A DNA stretch of 64,000 bases from Methylaequor sp045563055. Lineage in GTDB: Bacteria > Pseudomonadota > Alphaproteobacteria > Methylaequorales > Methylaequoraceae. Numbering within the stretch: the first letter of the stretch is position 1; every line of letters begins with the position of its first letter. The stretch is taken from positions 62,001-126,000 of the forward strand of contig JBJKUR010000011.1 in the NCBI GenBank assembly GCA_045563055.1, in the 5' to 3' direction. Both the position numbers and the translations under genes were made by a program. Of the stretch, positions 8,023-16,278 are shown in pieces. Under the pieces are notes generated by a model. It searched no databases, had not been told where the DNA came from, and saw nothing but the letters and a program-made list of their open reading frames with translations.

Positions 8023-9087
8023 ATGACAGAGATTATTAAGGGTAAATCAGAGGCAACACAAGAACTTAAAAAACTTGTTCAAATGGTTTCGCAATCAAAT
8101 TCAACTGTTCTTCTCAGGGGTGAAACCGGTTGTGGTAAAGATGTTGTTGCAAGAGCAATCCATCAATTTTCAAAACGGTCTGGAGATTTAATAAATGTTA
8201 ATTGCGCTGCTATTCCATCAGAGCTACTAGAATCGGAGCTTTTTGGTCATGAGAAGGGAGCATTTACTGGTGCAGACGCAAAAAGACAGGGAAGATTTGA
8301 AGCTTCAGATAATGGCACTCTTTTTTTGGATGAGATTGGAGATATGCCTCTCCCCCTACAAGCTAAGCTTTTGAGAGCAATTGAAACTAGAAGTATTCAA
8401 AGAGTAGGAGGTAAAAATGAAATAAAACTTAATTTGAGATTAGTTTGTGCAACTCATCAGAACATCGAAAAAAAAATTGACGAAGGACACTTCAGAGCTG
8501 ACCTTTTTTATAGAATTAATGTTTTTCCGATTGAGATACCCTCGTTATCAGAAAGAAGAGAGGATATACCTATACTTGTAAATCATATTTTAAACGAATT
8601 AAAGGAAGGTGGATCAAAAATACCTTCAGTAGATTCCTCAGGACTTAAAGCACTTCAAGAGTACATTTGGCCAGGAAATGTAAGAGAACTAAGAAATGTA
8701 ATTGAGAGGGCAACAATCATATTTCCCGGAGAAACTATAAATGCAAAGAATATTAAGGATAATCTTCTTAAAGTGAATCTGCCAGACAATAAGAGTGAAA
8801 AAGAGATTTTATGGAATATGACATCAGATTTAGCTGAAATAAGTATAGAGAAAAGTGATGAATCCTCTTTTATGCCTCACCCTAAGCATTACAAGAAATG
8901 GTTTGAAATTGTTGATAAAATTGATTTGAGAAGACACTTAAGTGAAGTCGAATTAATCTTAATTGAGGGAGCATTAAAAAAAAGCAATGGTTCAGTTACA
9001 GAGGCATCAAAAAGTTTAAAAATAAATAGAACAACCCTAATAGAAAAAATGAAAAAATATTCTATCCCAAAAATTGGTGGTGATTAG
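8023..9087 (+). CDS. fleQ: Sigma-54 activator without regulatory domain, with Fis-type DNA-binding domain (FleQ-like)
   Basis: The 354-residue product begins directly with the AAA+ domain: Walker A GETGCGKD at 33-40, GAFTGA at 79-84, Walker B LFLDE at 100-104, WPGNVREL at 216-223. A linker of about 70 residues leads to a Fis-type helix-turn-helix at about 307-345 (EASKSLKINRTTLIEKMKKY). There is no receiver or other sensory domain. It is divergent from the FleT-like gene, whose protein lacks the DNA-binding part. It probably binds flagellar promoters and, with FleT, opens sigma-54 complexes. By architecture alone it could be a PspF-like activator, but the location argues for flagellar control. 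Confidence 0.8.
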   Translation: MTEIIKGKSEATQELKKLVQMVSQSNSTVLLRGETGCGKDVVARAIHQFSKRSGDLINVNCAAIPSELLESELFGHEKGAFTGADAKRQGRFEASDNGTLFLDEIGDMPLPLQAKLLRAIETRSIQRVGGKNEIKLNLRLVCATHQNIEKKIDEGHFRADLFYRINVFPIEIPSLSERREDIPILVNHILNELKEGGSKIPSVDSSGLKALQEYIWPGNVRELRNVIERATIIFPGETINAKNIKDNLLKVNLPDNKSEKEILWNMTSDLAEISIEKSDESSFMPHPKHYKKWFEIVDKIDLRRHLSEVELILIEGALKKSNGSVTEASKSLKINRTTLIEKMKKYSIPKIGGD

Positions 9088-9998
9088 CTTCCAAGATGTT
9101 TAATTTTTTTCTTTTTTGCAATTAAAATCTGTTTTTGTCTCTCATTATATCTCTCTTTTTGTTCAAGTGACTTTTCATTGATACATTTTGGACAAGAAAC
9201 CCCTGGTTGATAATCGTTTGATTTAACCTCTTCCTCTGAAATAGGCGATCTGCAGGCATAACATTGGAAATATGTTCCTTTTTTTAGCGAACTATCGACT
9301 GTAACTCTATTATCAAAAACAAAACATTCTCCTTCCCAAAGTTGACTTGAGTTTTTTGTTCTTTTTAGATATTCTAAAATCCCACCTTTTAGTTGAAATA
9401 CATTTTTAAAGCCCATATTAATAAGATAGCTACTTGCTTTTTCACATCTTATTCCTCCAGTACAGAACATTCCAATCTTTTTATTCTTAAGTTTTTTTTT
9501 ATTCTTACTAATCCATTCGGGAAACTCTCTAAAATTTTTTGTAGAGGTTTTTATGGATGATTTAAATGAACCTACATCAGATTCATAATGATTTCTCGTA
9601 TCAATTATTATAGAGTCTTTAGTTTGTAGTAAAGTATCCCAATCAGTTGAATCAAGATAAGAAGCAGAGTTTTTGCGTGGGTTTATATTTTTTTCTCCCA
9701 GAGTTACAATTTCTTCCTTTAGTTTTATTTTTAACCTCAAGAAAGGGTGAAAGTCAACTTTCTGCGATTTATATTCTAGTTTGAATGGAATTGAATCTTG
9801 TATAATTTTATAAGTTTTGTTTAATTGCTTTTCGTCGACAGAAAATGATCCATTGATTCCTTCATTGCCAATGATAATGGTTCCCTTTACACTCATTTTC
9901 CTAAGAGTTTTTAAAAGCATAATTTTTATTTTCAGAGGATAAGACAAATGGACAAATTTATAAAAGCTAGATATTATAATTTTTTTTGATTTATGCAT
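9084..9998 (-). CDS. trhO: tRNA uridine(34) hydroxylase TrhO, rhodanese family
   Basis: The 304-residue product matches the TrhO/YceA (UPF0176) family. The N-terminal domain includes KGTIIIGNEGINGSFS (about 38-53), and the rhodanese domain at about 125-215 has the active loop CTGGIRC with catalytic Cys179. A cysteine-rich tail (CYAC and CPKC) follows. The family hydroxylates U34 of certain tRNAs. Its 3' end overlaps that of the fleQ-like gene by four bases, and its ATG overlaps the ATG of marC on the other strand. The start fits family alignments, where FYKFV lies close to the N-terminus. Confidence 0.9.
   Translation of the reverse strand: MHKSKKIIISSFYKFVHLSYPLKIKIMLLKTLRKMSVKGTIIIGNEGINGSFSVDEKQLNKTYKIIQDSIPFKLEYKSQKVDFHPFLRLKIKLKEEIVTLGEKNINPRKNSASYLDSTDWDTLLQTKDSIIIDTRNHYESDVGSFKSSIKTSTKNFREFPEWISKNKKKLKNKKIGMFCTGGIRCEKASSYLINMGFKNVFQLKGGILEYLKRTKNSSQLWEGECFVFDNRVTVDSSLKKGTYFQCYACRSPISEEEVKSNDYQPGVSCPKCINEKSLEQKERYNERQKQILIAKKKKIKHLGS
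9975..9980 (+). promoter_or_regulatory. Candidate -10 element (TATAAT) for marC inside trhO
   Basis: A perfect TATAAT lies 12 bases before the marC ATG at 9993. Transcription would begin about six bases before the ATG, a nearly leaderless message. No good -35 sits at the usual distance; TGGACA is 20 bases upstream. The element overlaps the first codons of trhO, so the two genes would compete for this short segment. Confidence 0.35.
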
Positions 9999-10613
9999 GA
10001 TTTATTTCTTCAGAATTTTTTAAAAACTTTAGTTGCTATTGATCCGATTTCACTAATACCTATTCTTACAGTTATAACACAAGGGTTTGGACTCCAGAGA
10101 TCAGTTAAATTAGCCATATCAGTATTTATAATAACATCTATTATTTTAACATTTTTTTCAATTTATGGTAACAGCTTCTTAAATTTTATGGGGATTTCTA
10201 TTGGTTCATTTCAAATTGTAGGAGGGTTATTCTTGCTGATAATTTCCTATGAAATGGTTTTTGAAAAACGAGTTGAGCGAAAAAAATCACTTGCTTCAAA
10301 GTTGATTAATAAAACTGAAATTGAAAATTTGGCAGTTTTTCCAATTTCAATTCCTTTAATAGCTGGACCCTCTGCAATTACACTTTCTGTATTAATTTCT
10401 AAAGATTTTGATTATTCCATTCAGAGTTTTCACACTCAAATTTCCCCAATAATCTTGACATTATTTTTAACTTCATTAATCATCGTTTTTTCGAACTTTT
10501 TTATAAACTTTTTCAACAAAAATGTTATGAATGTTTTTCAAAAAGTGTTTGGTTTAATTTTAGGTGCACTTGCTATTGAATATATAATTACAGGATTTAA
10601 AATATCACTATGA
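9993..10613 (+). CDS. MarC-family (UPF0056) integral membrane protein
   Basis: The 206-residue, strongly hydrophobic product has about six membrane segments. The N-terminus (FLKTLVAIDPISLIPI) matches the MarC pattern, where a Pro-containing motif follows the first helix. A second half-repeat has FPISIPLIAGPSAITLSVLIS, a diagnostic MarC motif. The function of the family is not established; the old link to multiple antibiotic resistance did not hold. It overlaps the start of trhO by six bases and its stop overlaps the next start by four. Confidence 0.88.
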   Translation: MHDLFLQNFLKTLVAIDPISLIPILTVITQGFGLQRSVKLAISVFIITSIILTFFSIYGNSFLNFMGISIGSFQIVGGLFLLIISYEMVFEKRVERKKSLASKLINKTEIENLAVFPISIPLIAGPSAITLSVLISKDFDYSIQSFHTQISPIILTLFLTSLIIVFSNFFINFFNKNVMNVFQKVFGLILGALAIEYIITGFKISL

Positions 10614-11077
10614 ATGTAAAATCACCATGTGTTGATAAATGTAAACTTAATCATAATAAAAATATTTGTGATGGATGTTACAGAACAGCAGATGAAATTA
10701 GTAATTGGAAAAATTATTCTGATAACGAAAAAAAAGTTGTTTTGAGAAATCTCAAAATTAGAAAACTAGGTTTAAGTTGTATAATTTTTATAATGTTATT
10801 TTTCAATGCCTATGCAACTGATAATTGGATAGGCAGATGGATAGCGTCGGATCAATGGCAATCAGAATTTCTTATTGAAATTAAAGAAAATGGTGATGCA
10901 ATCACTTCATATGGAGCAGGTGATAAGGGTCAATGGGAAATTATTGATGGAAATATTGAGATTGTTTGGGAATCTGGGAAGAAAGACTATCTTTTCCAGG
11001 GAGTAATGGGTTTCCAAAGAATATCTAAAGATAAAGATCAGAGTTATACCTCAGGACTAAGAAAATCACTTGATTAA
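10610..11077 (+). CDS. DUF1289 domain fused to a membrane-anchored extracytoplasmic domain
   Basis: Residues 1-50 are a DUF1289 domain: cysteines at 7, 11, 20 and 23 with the GCYRTADEISNW motif, probably a small metal-binding module. DUF1289 proteins are normally only about 55-80 residues. Here the frame continues through a hydrophobic segment (about 52-69, ending NAYA, like a signal peptide) into a Trp- and Gly-rich domain of about 85 residues with a beta-strand, lipocalin-like look (WIGRWIASDQWQ). Either this is a true fusion with a cytoplasmic Cys domain and a periplasmic domain, or two neighbouring genes merged. Function unknown. Confidence 0.7.
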   Translation: MNVKSPCVDKCKLNHNKNICDGCYRTADEISNWKNYSDNEKKVVLRNLKIRKLGLSCIIFIMLFFNAYATDNWIGRWIASDQWQSEFLIEIKENGDAITSYGAGDKGQWEIIDGNIEIVWESGKKDYLFQGVMGFQRISKDKDQSYTSGLRKSLD

Positions 11078-11374
11078 TTTAAGATATGGTTTTTTTAGAT
11101 AACTTATTACTTTTTGTAAACTTGTAGACTTGGCAATTACATTGTTTTGGGAAGAAAGTGTAAAACAACTTTTATCACTATAATCCTTTGTTATTTGCAA
11201 TGTAGGACCTAATTTATATGATTTATGAATTGAGAATACAGCATAACTTCTTCTAAAACTTATTGAGTAATCTTTCCATTCACCAATTGAAATTTTTCTA
11301 GAATATATTTCCATTATTTGGTGAATTTCTTCTTTTTTAAACCTAATAATATTGGCTTTTCTGATATTATTCAT
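11066..11374 (-). CDS. DUF2794 domain protein
   Basis: The 102-residue product matches the alphaproteobacterial DUF2794 family: RFKKEEIHQIMEIYSRKIS, then GEWKDYSISFRRSYAVFSIHKS, then a C-terminal region ending in LQKVISYLKK. The family is small, cytoplasmic and of unknown function. It is convergent with the DUF1289 fusion, overlapping it by 12 bases. The pattern GEW-DY is the strongest identifier. Confidence 0.85.
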   Translation of the reverse strand: MNNIRKANIIRFKKEEIHQIMEIYSRKISIGEWKDYSISFRRSYAVFSIHKSYKLGPTLQITKDYSDKSCFTLSSQNNVIAKSTSLQKVISYLKKPYLKLIK

Positions 11375-11460
11375 AAATTTAAAAATTGATATTTTAATTT
11401 GATGGAATATAAATACATTAATTATATGATATTAAAGAATTTTAGAAAATAAATAAAAAA

Positions 11461-12105
11461 ATGAGTGAAGAGTTTATAAGAGAAGTTGACGAGGACGTCA
11501 AAGAGGAGAAAAGGTTAAAACTTTGGAAAAAGTTACTTCCATATGTAATAAGCCTTTCCCTGGGAATAATTCTTAGTACCTTGGGGTTTGTTTTATGGGA
11601 TGATTATACTAAAAAAACAAAGCAAAAGTTGGGAGATGACTTTACAGCTGCAGTTGAATTAGCAAAAGACGAAGATATTGATGCTGCAATGATAGCACTA
11701 GATAGAATTGTCGATAAGGGTTCTGATGGCTATGTAACAATGGCGAAAATGAAAAAGGCTTCATTATTAATTGAACAAGGTGAACTTGAGGACGGTCTAG
11801 AAATTTATTTAGATCTTGAAAAGAACGCTATAGATCAATCTTTTAGAGATATTGGCACAATTTTATATGTAATCAACTCGATTGGTAAATCGGATGTAAA
11901 TAGCTTGTTATTAAAAATAGAACCCTTAGAAAATAGCTTAATTTGGAAATCATCAGCATTAGAATTAAAAGGATATATTTATTTGGAAAATGGTGAAAAA
12001 GAAAAGGCATTAGAAATCTTTAAATCAATCGATCTAATGCCTAATAAGCCATCTTCTCTAGGATTAAGAGCTAAAAACATGATTGACTTTCTTGGGAAAA
12101 ATTAA
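11461..12105 (+). CDS. YfgM-like membrane-anchored TPR protein
   Basis: The 214-residue product has a charged cytoplasmic N-terminus, one membrane helix at about 27-46 (LLPYVISLSLGIILSTLGFV) and a periplasmic helical part with TPR-like repeats. This matches the YfgM/TPR_21 family, a periplasmic chaperone-like partner of SecYEG and the BAM complex. Its position directly before bamB and der is conserved in proteobacteria. No clear ribosome binding site precedes the ATG. Confidence 0.75.
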   Translation: MSEEFIREVDEDVKEEKRLKLWKKLLPYVISLSLGIILSTLGFVLWDDYTKKTKQKLGDDFTAAVELAKDEDIDAAMIALDRIVDKGSDGYVTMAKMKKASLLIEQGELEDGLEIYLDLEKNAIDQSFRDIGTILYVINSIGKSDVNSLLLKIEPLENSLIWKSSALELKGYIYLENGEKEKALEIFKSIDLMPNKPSSLGLRAKNMIDFLGKN

Positions 12106-13390
12106 ATTGTTTTACTCTAAAATAATAACATTACTAATTATGTTTATTATTTCTTCTTGTTCTTACTTTGATGAACCAGAAAAAATTTTACCAGGAAAGA
12201 GAGAGAATGTCTTTCAATTTGACGATGATATAATTGTAAAATCAAATCAAAAAATTATTATAGACGAAAGTATTCCTGTAAGTAAATGGTCACAACAGTA
12301 TCAAAATGAAAGAAACCATCTTTTTCACTTTAAAAGTAATTCTTCGCTAAAATTAAAAAAAAAAATACGTCTAAAGAATTTAGCATTTGATAGGATTGAT
12401 CATGTTACCATCCCCGTTTTTAGTGAGAAGAATATTTTTTATGCTGACAATGAATATAATATTTATTCACTAGATTTTGAAACAAACAGAATTAATTGGC
12501 GTCAACGATTAGAAAAAGAGAAAAAAGAAGGACTTCCATTTATAGGCGGGTTCTCTTTGTCGGATGAATTTTTATTTATTACAACAGGTCTAGGGTTTGT
12601 ACATGCAATTAATACTAGAAATGGAAATATAATTTGGTCTAAAAACTTTTTGGCTCAGTTTTCTAGACCTCCACTTTCTGTTGGAAATTTTATATATGCT
12701 GTTTCAGATGATAATCAGACATTTGCATTAGATAGAAAAGGCAATTTGGTATGGTCGCATGCAGGCAATTTAGAAGAAGTATCAATCATTGGAGGTTCTA
12801 AACCAATCATACATGAAAATATATTGGTAGTATCTTACTCATCTGGAGAAATTTATGCACTTAATTCAGTAGATGGCTCACTCATATGGTTTGATAATAT
12901 TACTTCAGGTAATTTTTTTAATAAATCTGCTGTTAACGATATTCAGTCACCTTTAACTATTGTGCGAGATAAAATATACGTGCCATCCTTTTCTGATAAA
13001 TTTATTGTTTATGAATTATTTAATGGAAGTGAGATATGGAATTTAAGACTATCCTCTTTAAATCCTATTGTAGTATCTGGTAGATCTATATATCTTATTG
13101 ATACAACTGGAAGGCTTTTATGTTTAGATAAAGAAAATGGCAAACTCCTTTGGGCTGTTCAACTAAAAGTTTCTGATAACGGTGATGAGATTACATGGTA
13201 TGGTCCTTTACTTACTTCTAATAAAATTATTCTGACAAATTCAAACGGATCGGTAATTTCAATTTCACCGTTTACAGGCAAACTAATGAGCAAAATAAAT
13301 TTTTCGGAGGAGTTGGTCGCAAACCCGATTCAATATGGAAACCAGTTAATTCTAATTTCGAAAAAAGGAACATTATTCATTTTAGGTTAA
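12083..13390 (+). CDS. bamB: Outer-membrane assembly lipoprotein BamB
   Basis: The product is a PQQ-type beta-propeller of about 430 residues with repeated blades (ALNSVDGSLIWFDN, CLDKENGKLLWAVQ, SISPFTGKLMS). The N-terminus has a lipoprotein signal with lipobox IISSC, so the mature protein begins at Cys26. It is part of the BAM machine that inserts beta-barrel proteins. There is no ATG in a suitable place: TTG at 12083 lies inside the upstream gene, and TTG at 12107, just after that gene's stop, gives the more usual signal length. The der gene follows after two bases. Confidence 0.87.
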   Translation: MTFLGKIKLFYSKIITLLIMFIISSCSYFDEPEKILPGKRENVFQFDDDIIVKSNQKIIIDESIPVSKWSQQYQNERNHLFHFKSNSSLKLKKKIRLKNLAFDRIDHVTIPVFSEKNIFYADNEYNIYSLDFETNRINWRQRLEKEKKEGLPFIGGFSLSDEFLFITTGLGFVHAINTRNGNIIWSKNFLAQFSRPPLSVGNFIYAVSDDNQTFALDRKGNLVWSHAGNLEEVSIIGGSKPIIHENILVVSYSSGEIYALNSVDGSLIWFDNITSGNFFNKSAVNDIQSPLTIVRDKIYVPSFSDKFIVYELFNGSEIWNLRLSSLNPIVVSGRSIYLIDTTGRLLCLDKENGKLLWAVQLKVSDNGDEITWYGPLLTSNKIILTNSNGSVISISPFTGKLMSKINFSEELVANPIQYGNQLILISKKGTLFILG

Positions 13391-13392
13391 AA

Positions 13393-14712
13393 ATGCCAAA
13401 TAAAGTGATCATTCTTGGTAAACCTAATGTAGGAAAATCCTCATTATTTAATGCCATTTTAAAAAAAAATATTGCTATCGTTGATAACTTTTCGGGCTTA
13501 ACAAGAGATTTGAGGAAAAAAGAAATTAAACTATGGGACAAAACATGCGAGATTATCGATTCTCCTGGATTAATTTGGAAAGTAGGCACCCAGGAAAAAA
13601 ATACTTTTAAAAGCACAATAAAATATGCCCAAACATCCAACTTAATTATTTTAGTTTTCGATGGTAGAGATCAATTAACATCATTAGATTATGAAGTCAT
13701 TCAAAATGTTAGAAAATTAGATAAACCTATTATTATAGTCATTAATAAAACCGAAGGAAATTTTGATTTAACAATTGAAGAAACATTGAATTCTCACGGT
13801 TTTAAAAATCCAATTCTTTTGTCGGCTTCACATAACCAAAATATTGATCAACTAAAATGGAAGATATATGAAAGTATTCAAAGTGATAAGGATACTGAAG
13901 AAGAAAAACAAGAAGATAAAATAACAGTTGCAATTGTTGGCAAGACAAATACAGGAAAATCAACAATATTTAATCTAATCAATAAATCTGAATTATCCTC
14001 AACGGGACCCTTACCGAATCTTACTAGAGATTCCGTAGAGGCGGAAGTTGTTTATGAAAAATTAAAATTTAAAATTTTTGATACAGCTGGTTTCTCAAAA
14101 AAAAACCCTAGCAAGATAGATAAATTGTCTATTAATCAGACAAAAAAAAAAATAAGATTGTGCAAGTTCATATTGTTAGTATTAGATATCAATGATTACT
14201 TTGAAAAAATCAACTCTAAGATCTTGAGTTCTATTTTTCTGGAAAATAGATGCTATCTAATTCTTATTAATAAAATTGATACATTAAAAGATTTCTCCAA
14301 AGTGCAAATTGTTGAACATCTTTTCCAATTAAATCCGCAAATTAAAGGTATCCCAATTTTTTTTGTTTCAGCTAAGAAAAATATAGGATTTAAACAACTG
14401 GAACAAACTATTCATAAACAAACATTAGCATGGAATAAAAGAGTTCGAACTAGTGAATTGAATAAATGGCTAAATAAGATTTCCTCAGAAAATCCACCTC
14501 CACTTTTTAGAGGTAATACTGTAAAATTAAAATATATATCGCAAGTTAACACCTCTCCGCCAAAGTTTACTGTCTTTTGCAACCACCCAAATTCTATTAA
14601 TAATCAATACAAGAGGTACGTTTCTAATAAATTAAAAAAAAATTTTCAATTAGATGGTTTGCCAATAAAAATTATATTTAAGAATTCAGAAAATCCCTAT
14701 GATAAAAATTAA
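13393..14712 (+). CDS. der: Ribosome assembly GTPase Der (EngA)
   Basis: Two GTPase domains in tandem identify Der: P-loops GKPNVGKS at 9-16 and GKTNTGKS at 183-190, followed by a KH-like C-terminal domain from about 350. The protein acts in 50S subunit maturation. The first domain's guanine-specificity motif reads NKTE (118-121) instead of NKxD; the second reads NKID, as usual. The DxxG motif of domain 1 is DSPG. Length 439 is normal. It follows bamB immediately, a conserved arrangement. Confidence 0.94.
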   Translation: MPNKVIILGKPNVGKSSLFNAILKKNIAIVDNFSGLTRDLRKKEIKLWDKTCEIIDSPGLIWKVGTQEKNTFKSTIKYAQTSNLIILVFDGRDQLTSLDYEVIQNVRKLDKPIIIVINKTEGNFDLTIEETLNSHGFKNPILLSASHNQNIDQLKWKIYESIQSDKDTEEEKQEDKITVAIVGKTNTGKSTIFNLINKSELSSTGPLPNLTRDSVEAEVVYEKLKFKIFDTAGFSKKNPSKIDKLSINQTKKKIRLCKFILLVLDINDYFEKINSKILSSIFLENRCYLILINKIDTLKDFSKVQIVEHLFQLNPQIKGIPIFFVSAKKNIGFKQLEQTIHKQTLAWNKRVRTSELNKWLNKISSENPPPLFRGNTVKLKYISQVNTSPPKFTVFCNHPNSINNQYKRYVSNKLKKNFQLDGLPIKIIFKNSENPYDKN

Positions 14713-14983
14713 AATATTCATAATTCTGTTAAGTTTTAAAGTCTTAAATGCCGGTGAAATAAATATAAATATTATAGTTGAAAATTGTAAAGCCTGTCAT
14801 AATTTGAATAATAGAACTAATTATAAAATCCCTTCCTTATTAACTTTGAAAAAGGAAGACTTCATATCTATTATGGAAGACTATAAATATTCAGAGGAAA
14901 ATAATGTTATGACTAGAATATCAAAAGTATTGACCACTCAAGACATTGAAAAAATCGCAGAAAAAATTTATGATAAAAAATAG
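14699..14983 (+). CDS. Small periplasmic c-type cytochrome (possible sulfide dehydrogenase heme subunit)
   Basis: The 94-residue product has a signal peptide (1-18, ending LNAG) and one CKACH heme site at 30-34. A methionine in the C-terminal half (for example in NNVMTRIS) may be the second heme ligand. It overlaps der by 14 bases and is followed, overlapping, by a flavoprotein resembling the flavin subunit of flavocytochrome c sulfide dehydrogenase, so it is probably the matching cytochrome subunit (FccA/SoxE-like). It could serve another flavoenzyme. Confidence 0.7.
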   Translation: MIKIKIFIILLSFKVLNAGEININIIVENCKACHNLNNRTNYKIPSLLTLKKEDFISIMEDYKYSEENNVMTRISKVLTTQDIEKIAEKIYDKK

Positions 14984-16268
14984 AAAAAGCAGAAGACAAT
15001 TTTTTTCACTCGGGTTTAGTGCACTTAGTCTGACATTGTTATCAAAAATATTTTCTCTTAAAAGGTTAAACGCTAAGACTAAGCCAAAAGTTGTAATTAT
15101 AGGTATGGGTGTAGGAGGGGGAACATGTTTAAATTATCTTTATAAACTAAATGAATTAATAGAGATTATTGTTATTGATAAAAGAAGGTTAATTAGAACA
15201 GGTGCATTTTCTAATCTAGTCATTGGAAATATTTTAGATGAAACTGAGATTACTTTCAGTATGAATCATAATAAATACAAAAATGTAAAATTTATTTACG
15301 AGGGGGTAAAACATGTAGATTATGAGAGAAAATTTATAGAAATTTCAAATGATTTAAAAGTAAGTTTTGATTACCTTATAATGTCACCTGGAATAAATTA
15401 TAAAGAAAATGTTATAGAGGGGTATAACCCATTTAAACAAAAATTTCTTCCTCATTGTTGGGATGGAGAAAGCAACATTAATAAGTTTAAAAGAAAAATT
15501 AGTGAACTTCAGAGAAACCCAACAATAATCATTTCTGCTCCAGACTATCCCTACAGATGTCCTCCAGCACCTTATGAAAGAGCTTCACTATTGGCTAATT
15601 ATTTTAAAAAAAAAGGACAGAGTCCGAAAGTTATAATTCTTGATTCTAAAGACTCATTTACGAAGAAAGATAATTTTCTACATGAATGGAAATTAAACTA
15701 TAAAGACTCAATCGAATGGATACCAAGAGGCTCTGGAGGACAAGTTGTATTTTATGATCATCATAATTCTATGGTAAGAAATAACGAAGGTGAGTCTTTT
15801 AAAGGTGATCTAATTCATATCATTCCTGATCAGATGGCAGCAAAAGTTATTTCAGATTCAAATCTTATAGATAATGGAAAAGACTGGTGTGAGGTAAATC
15901 CATTGTCATTTGAAATCGTAGGAAAAAAAGATATATATGCACTGGGTGATTCCATTGACGCTGGAGATATGCCCAAATCTGCATTTTCGGCAAATAGTCA
16001 AGCAAAAGTTCTCTCAATTAATTTAATAAACAAGATTTTAGAAAGAGACTATATAGAACCTGTTTTTTTAAATACTTGCTATAGCTTCTCAAGGGAGGAT
16101 CGGGCTTTCTCAATCTCTGCATGGTACCGAGTAAATTTATTGAAAGACAGGATTGTATCTTTAGGAAGTAAAGAAAGTGATGTTTTATCAACTAAAGATT
16201 TTAGAAAAACAGAGGCTGATCAAGCCTTTGGATGGTATGAAAAATTGATGAAAGATTTGTATAATTAA
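14970..16268 (+). CDS. Flavocytochrome c sulfide dehydrogenase-like flavoprotein
   Basis: From the ATG at 14970 the product is 432 residues. A Tat-type leader (SRRQFFSLG at 7-15) is followed by an FAD-binding Rossmann motif GMGVGGG (45-51). PYRCPPAPYERASLLA places a conserved Cys at 197, and NTCYS places a second at 370; in sulfide dehydrogenase flavoproteins two such cysteines form the redox disulfide. The C-terminus (about 365-430) resembles the FCSD C-terminal domain. Predicted role: periplasmic oxidation of sulfide or a related sulfur compound with electrons passed to the small cytochrome. A longer frame from TTG at 14946 is less likely. Confidence 0.75.
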   Translation: MIKNRKSRRQFFSLGFSALSLTLLSKIFSLKRLNAKTKPKVVIIGMGVGGGTCLNYLYKLNELIEIIVIDKRRLIRTGAFSNLVIGNILDETEITFSMNHNKYKNVKFIYEGVKHVDYERKFIEISNDLKVSFDYLIMSPGINYKENVIEGYNPFKQKFLPHCWDGESNINKFKRKISELQRNPTIIISAPDYPYRCPPAPYERASLLANYFKKKGQSPKVIILDSKDSFTKKDNFLHEWKLNYKDSIEWIPRGSGGQVVFYDHHNSMVRNNEGESFKGDLIHIIPDQMAAKVISDSNLIDNGKDWCEVNPLSFEIVGKKDIYALGDSIDAGDMPKSAFSANSQAKVLSINLINKILERDYIEPVFLNTCYSFSREDRAFSISAWYRVNLLKDRIVSLGSKESDVLSTKDFRKTEADQAFGWYEKLMKDLYN

Positions 16269-16278
16269 AATATTTAAA

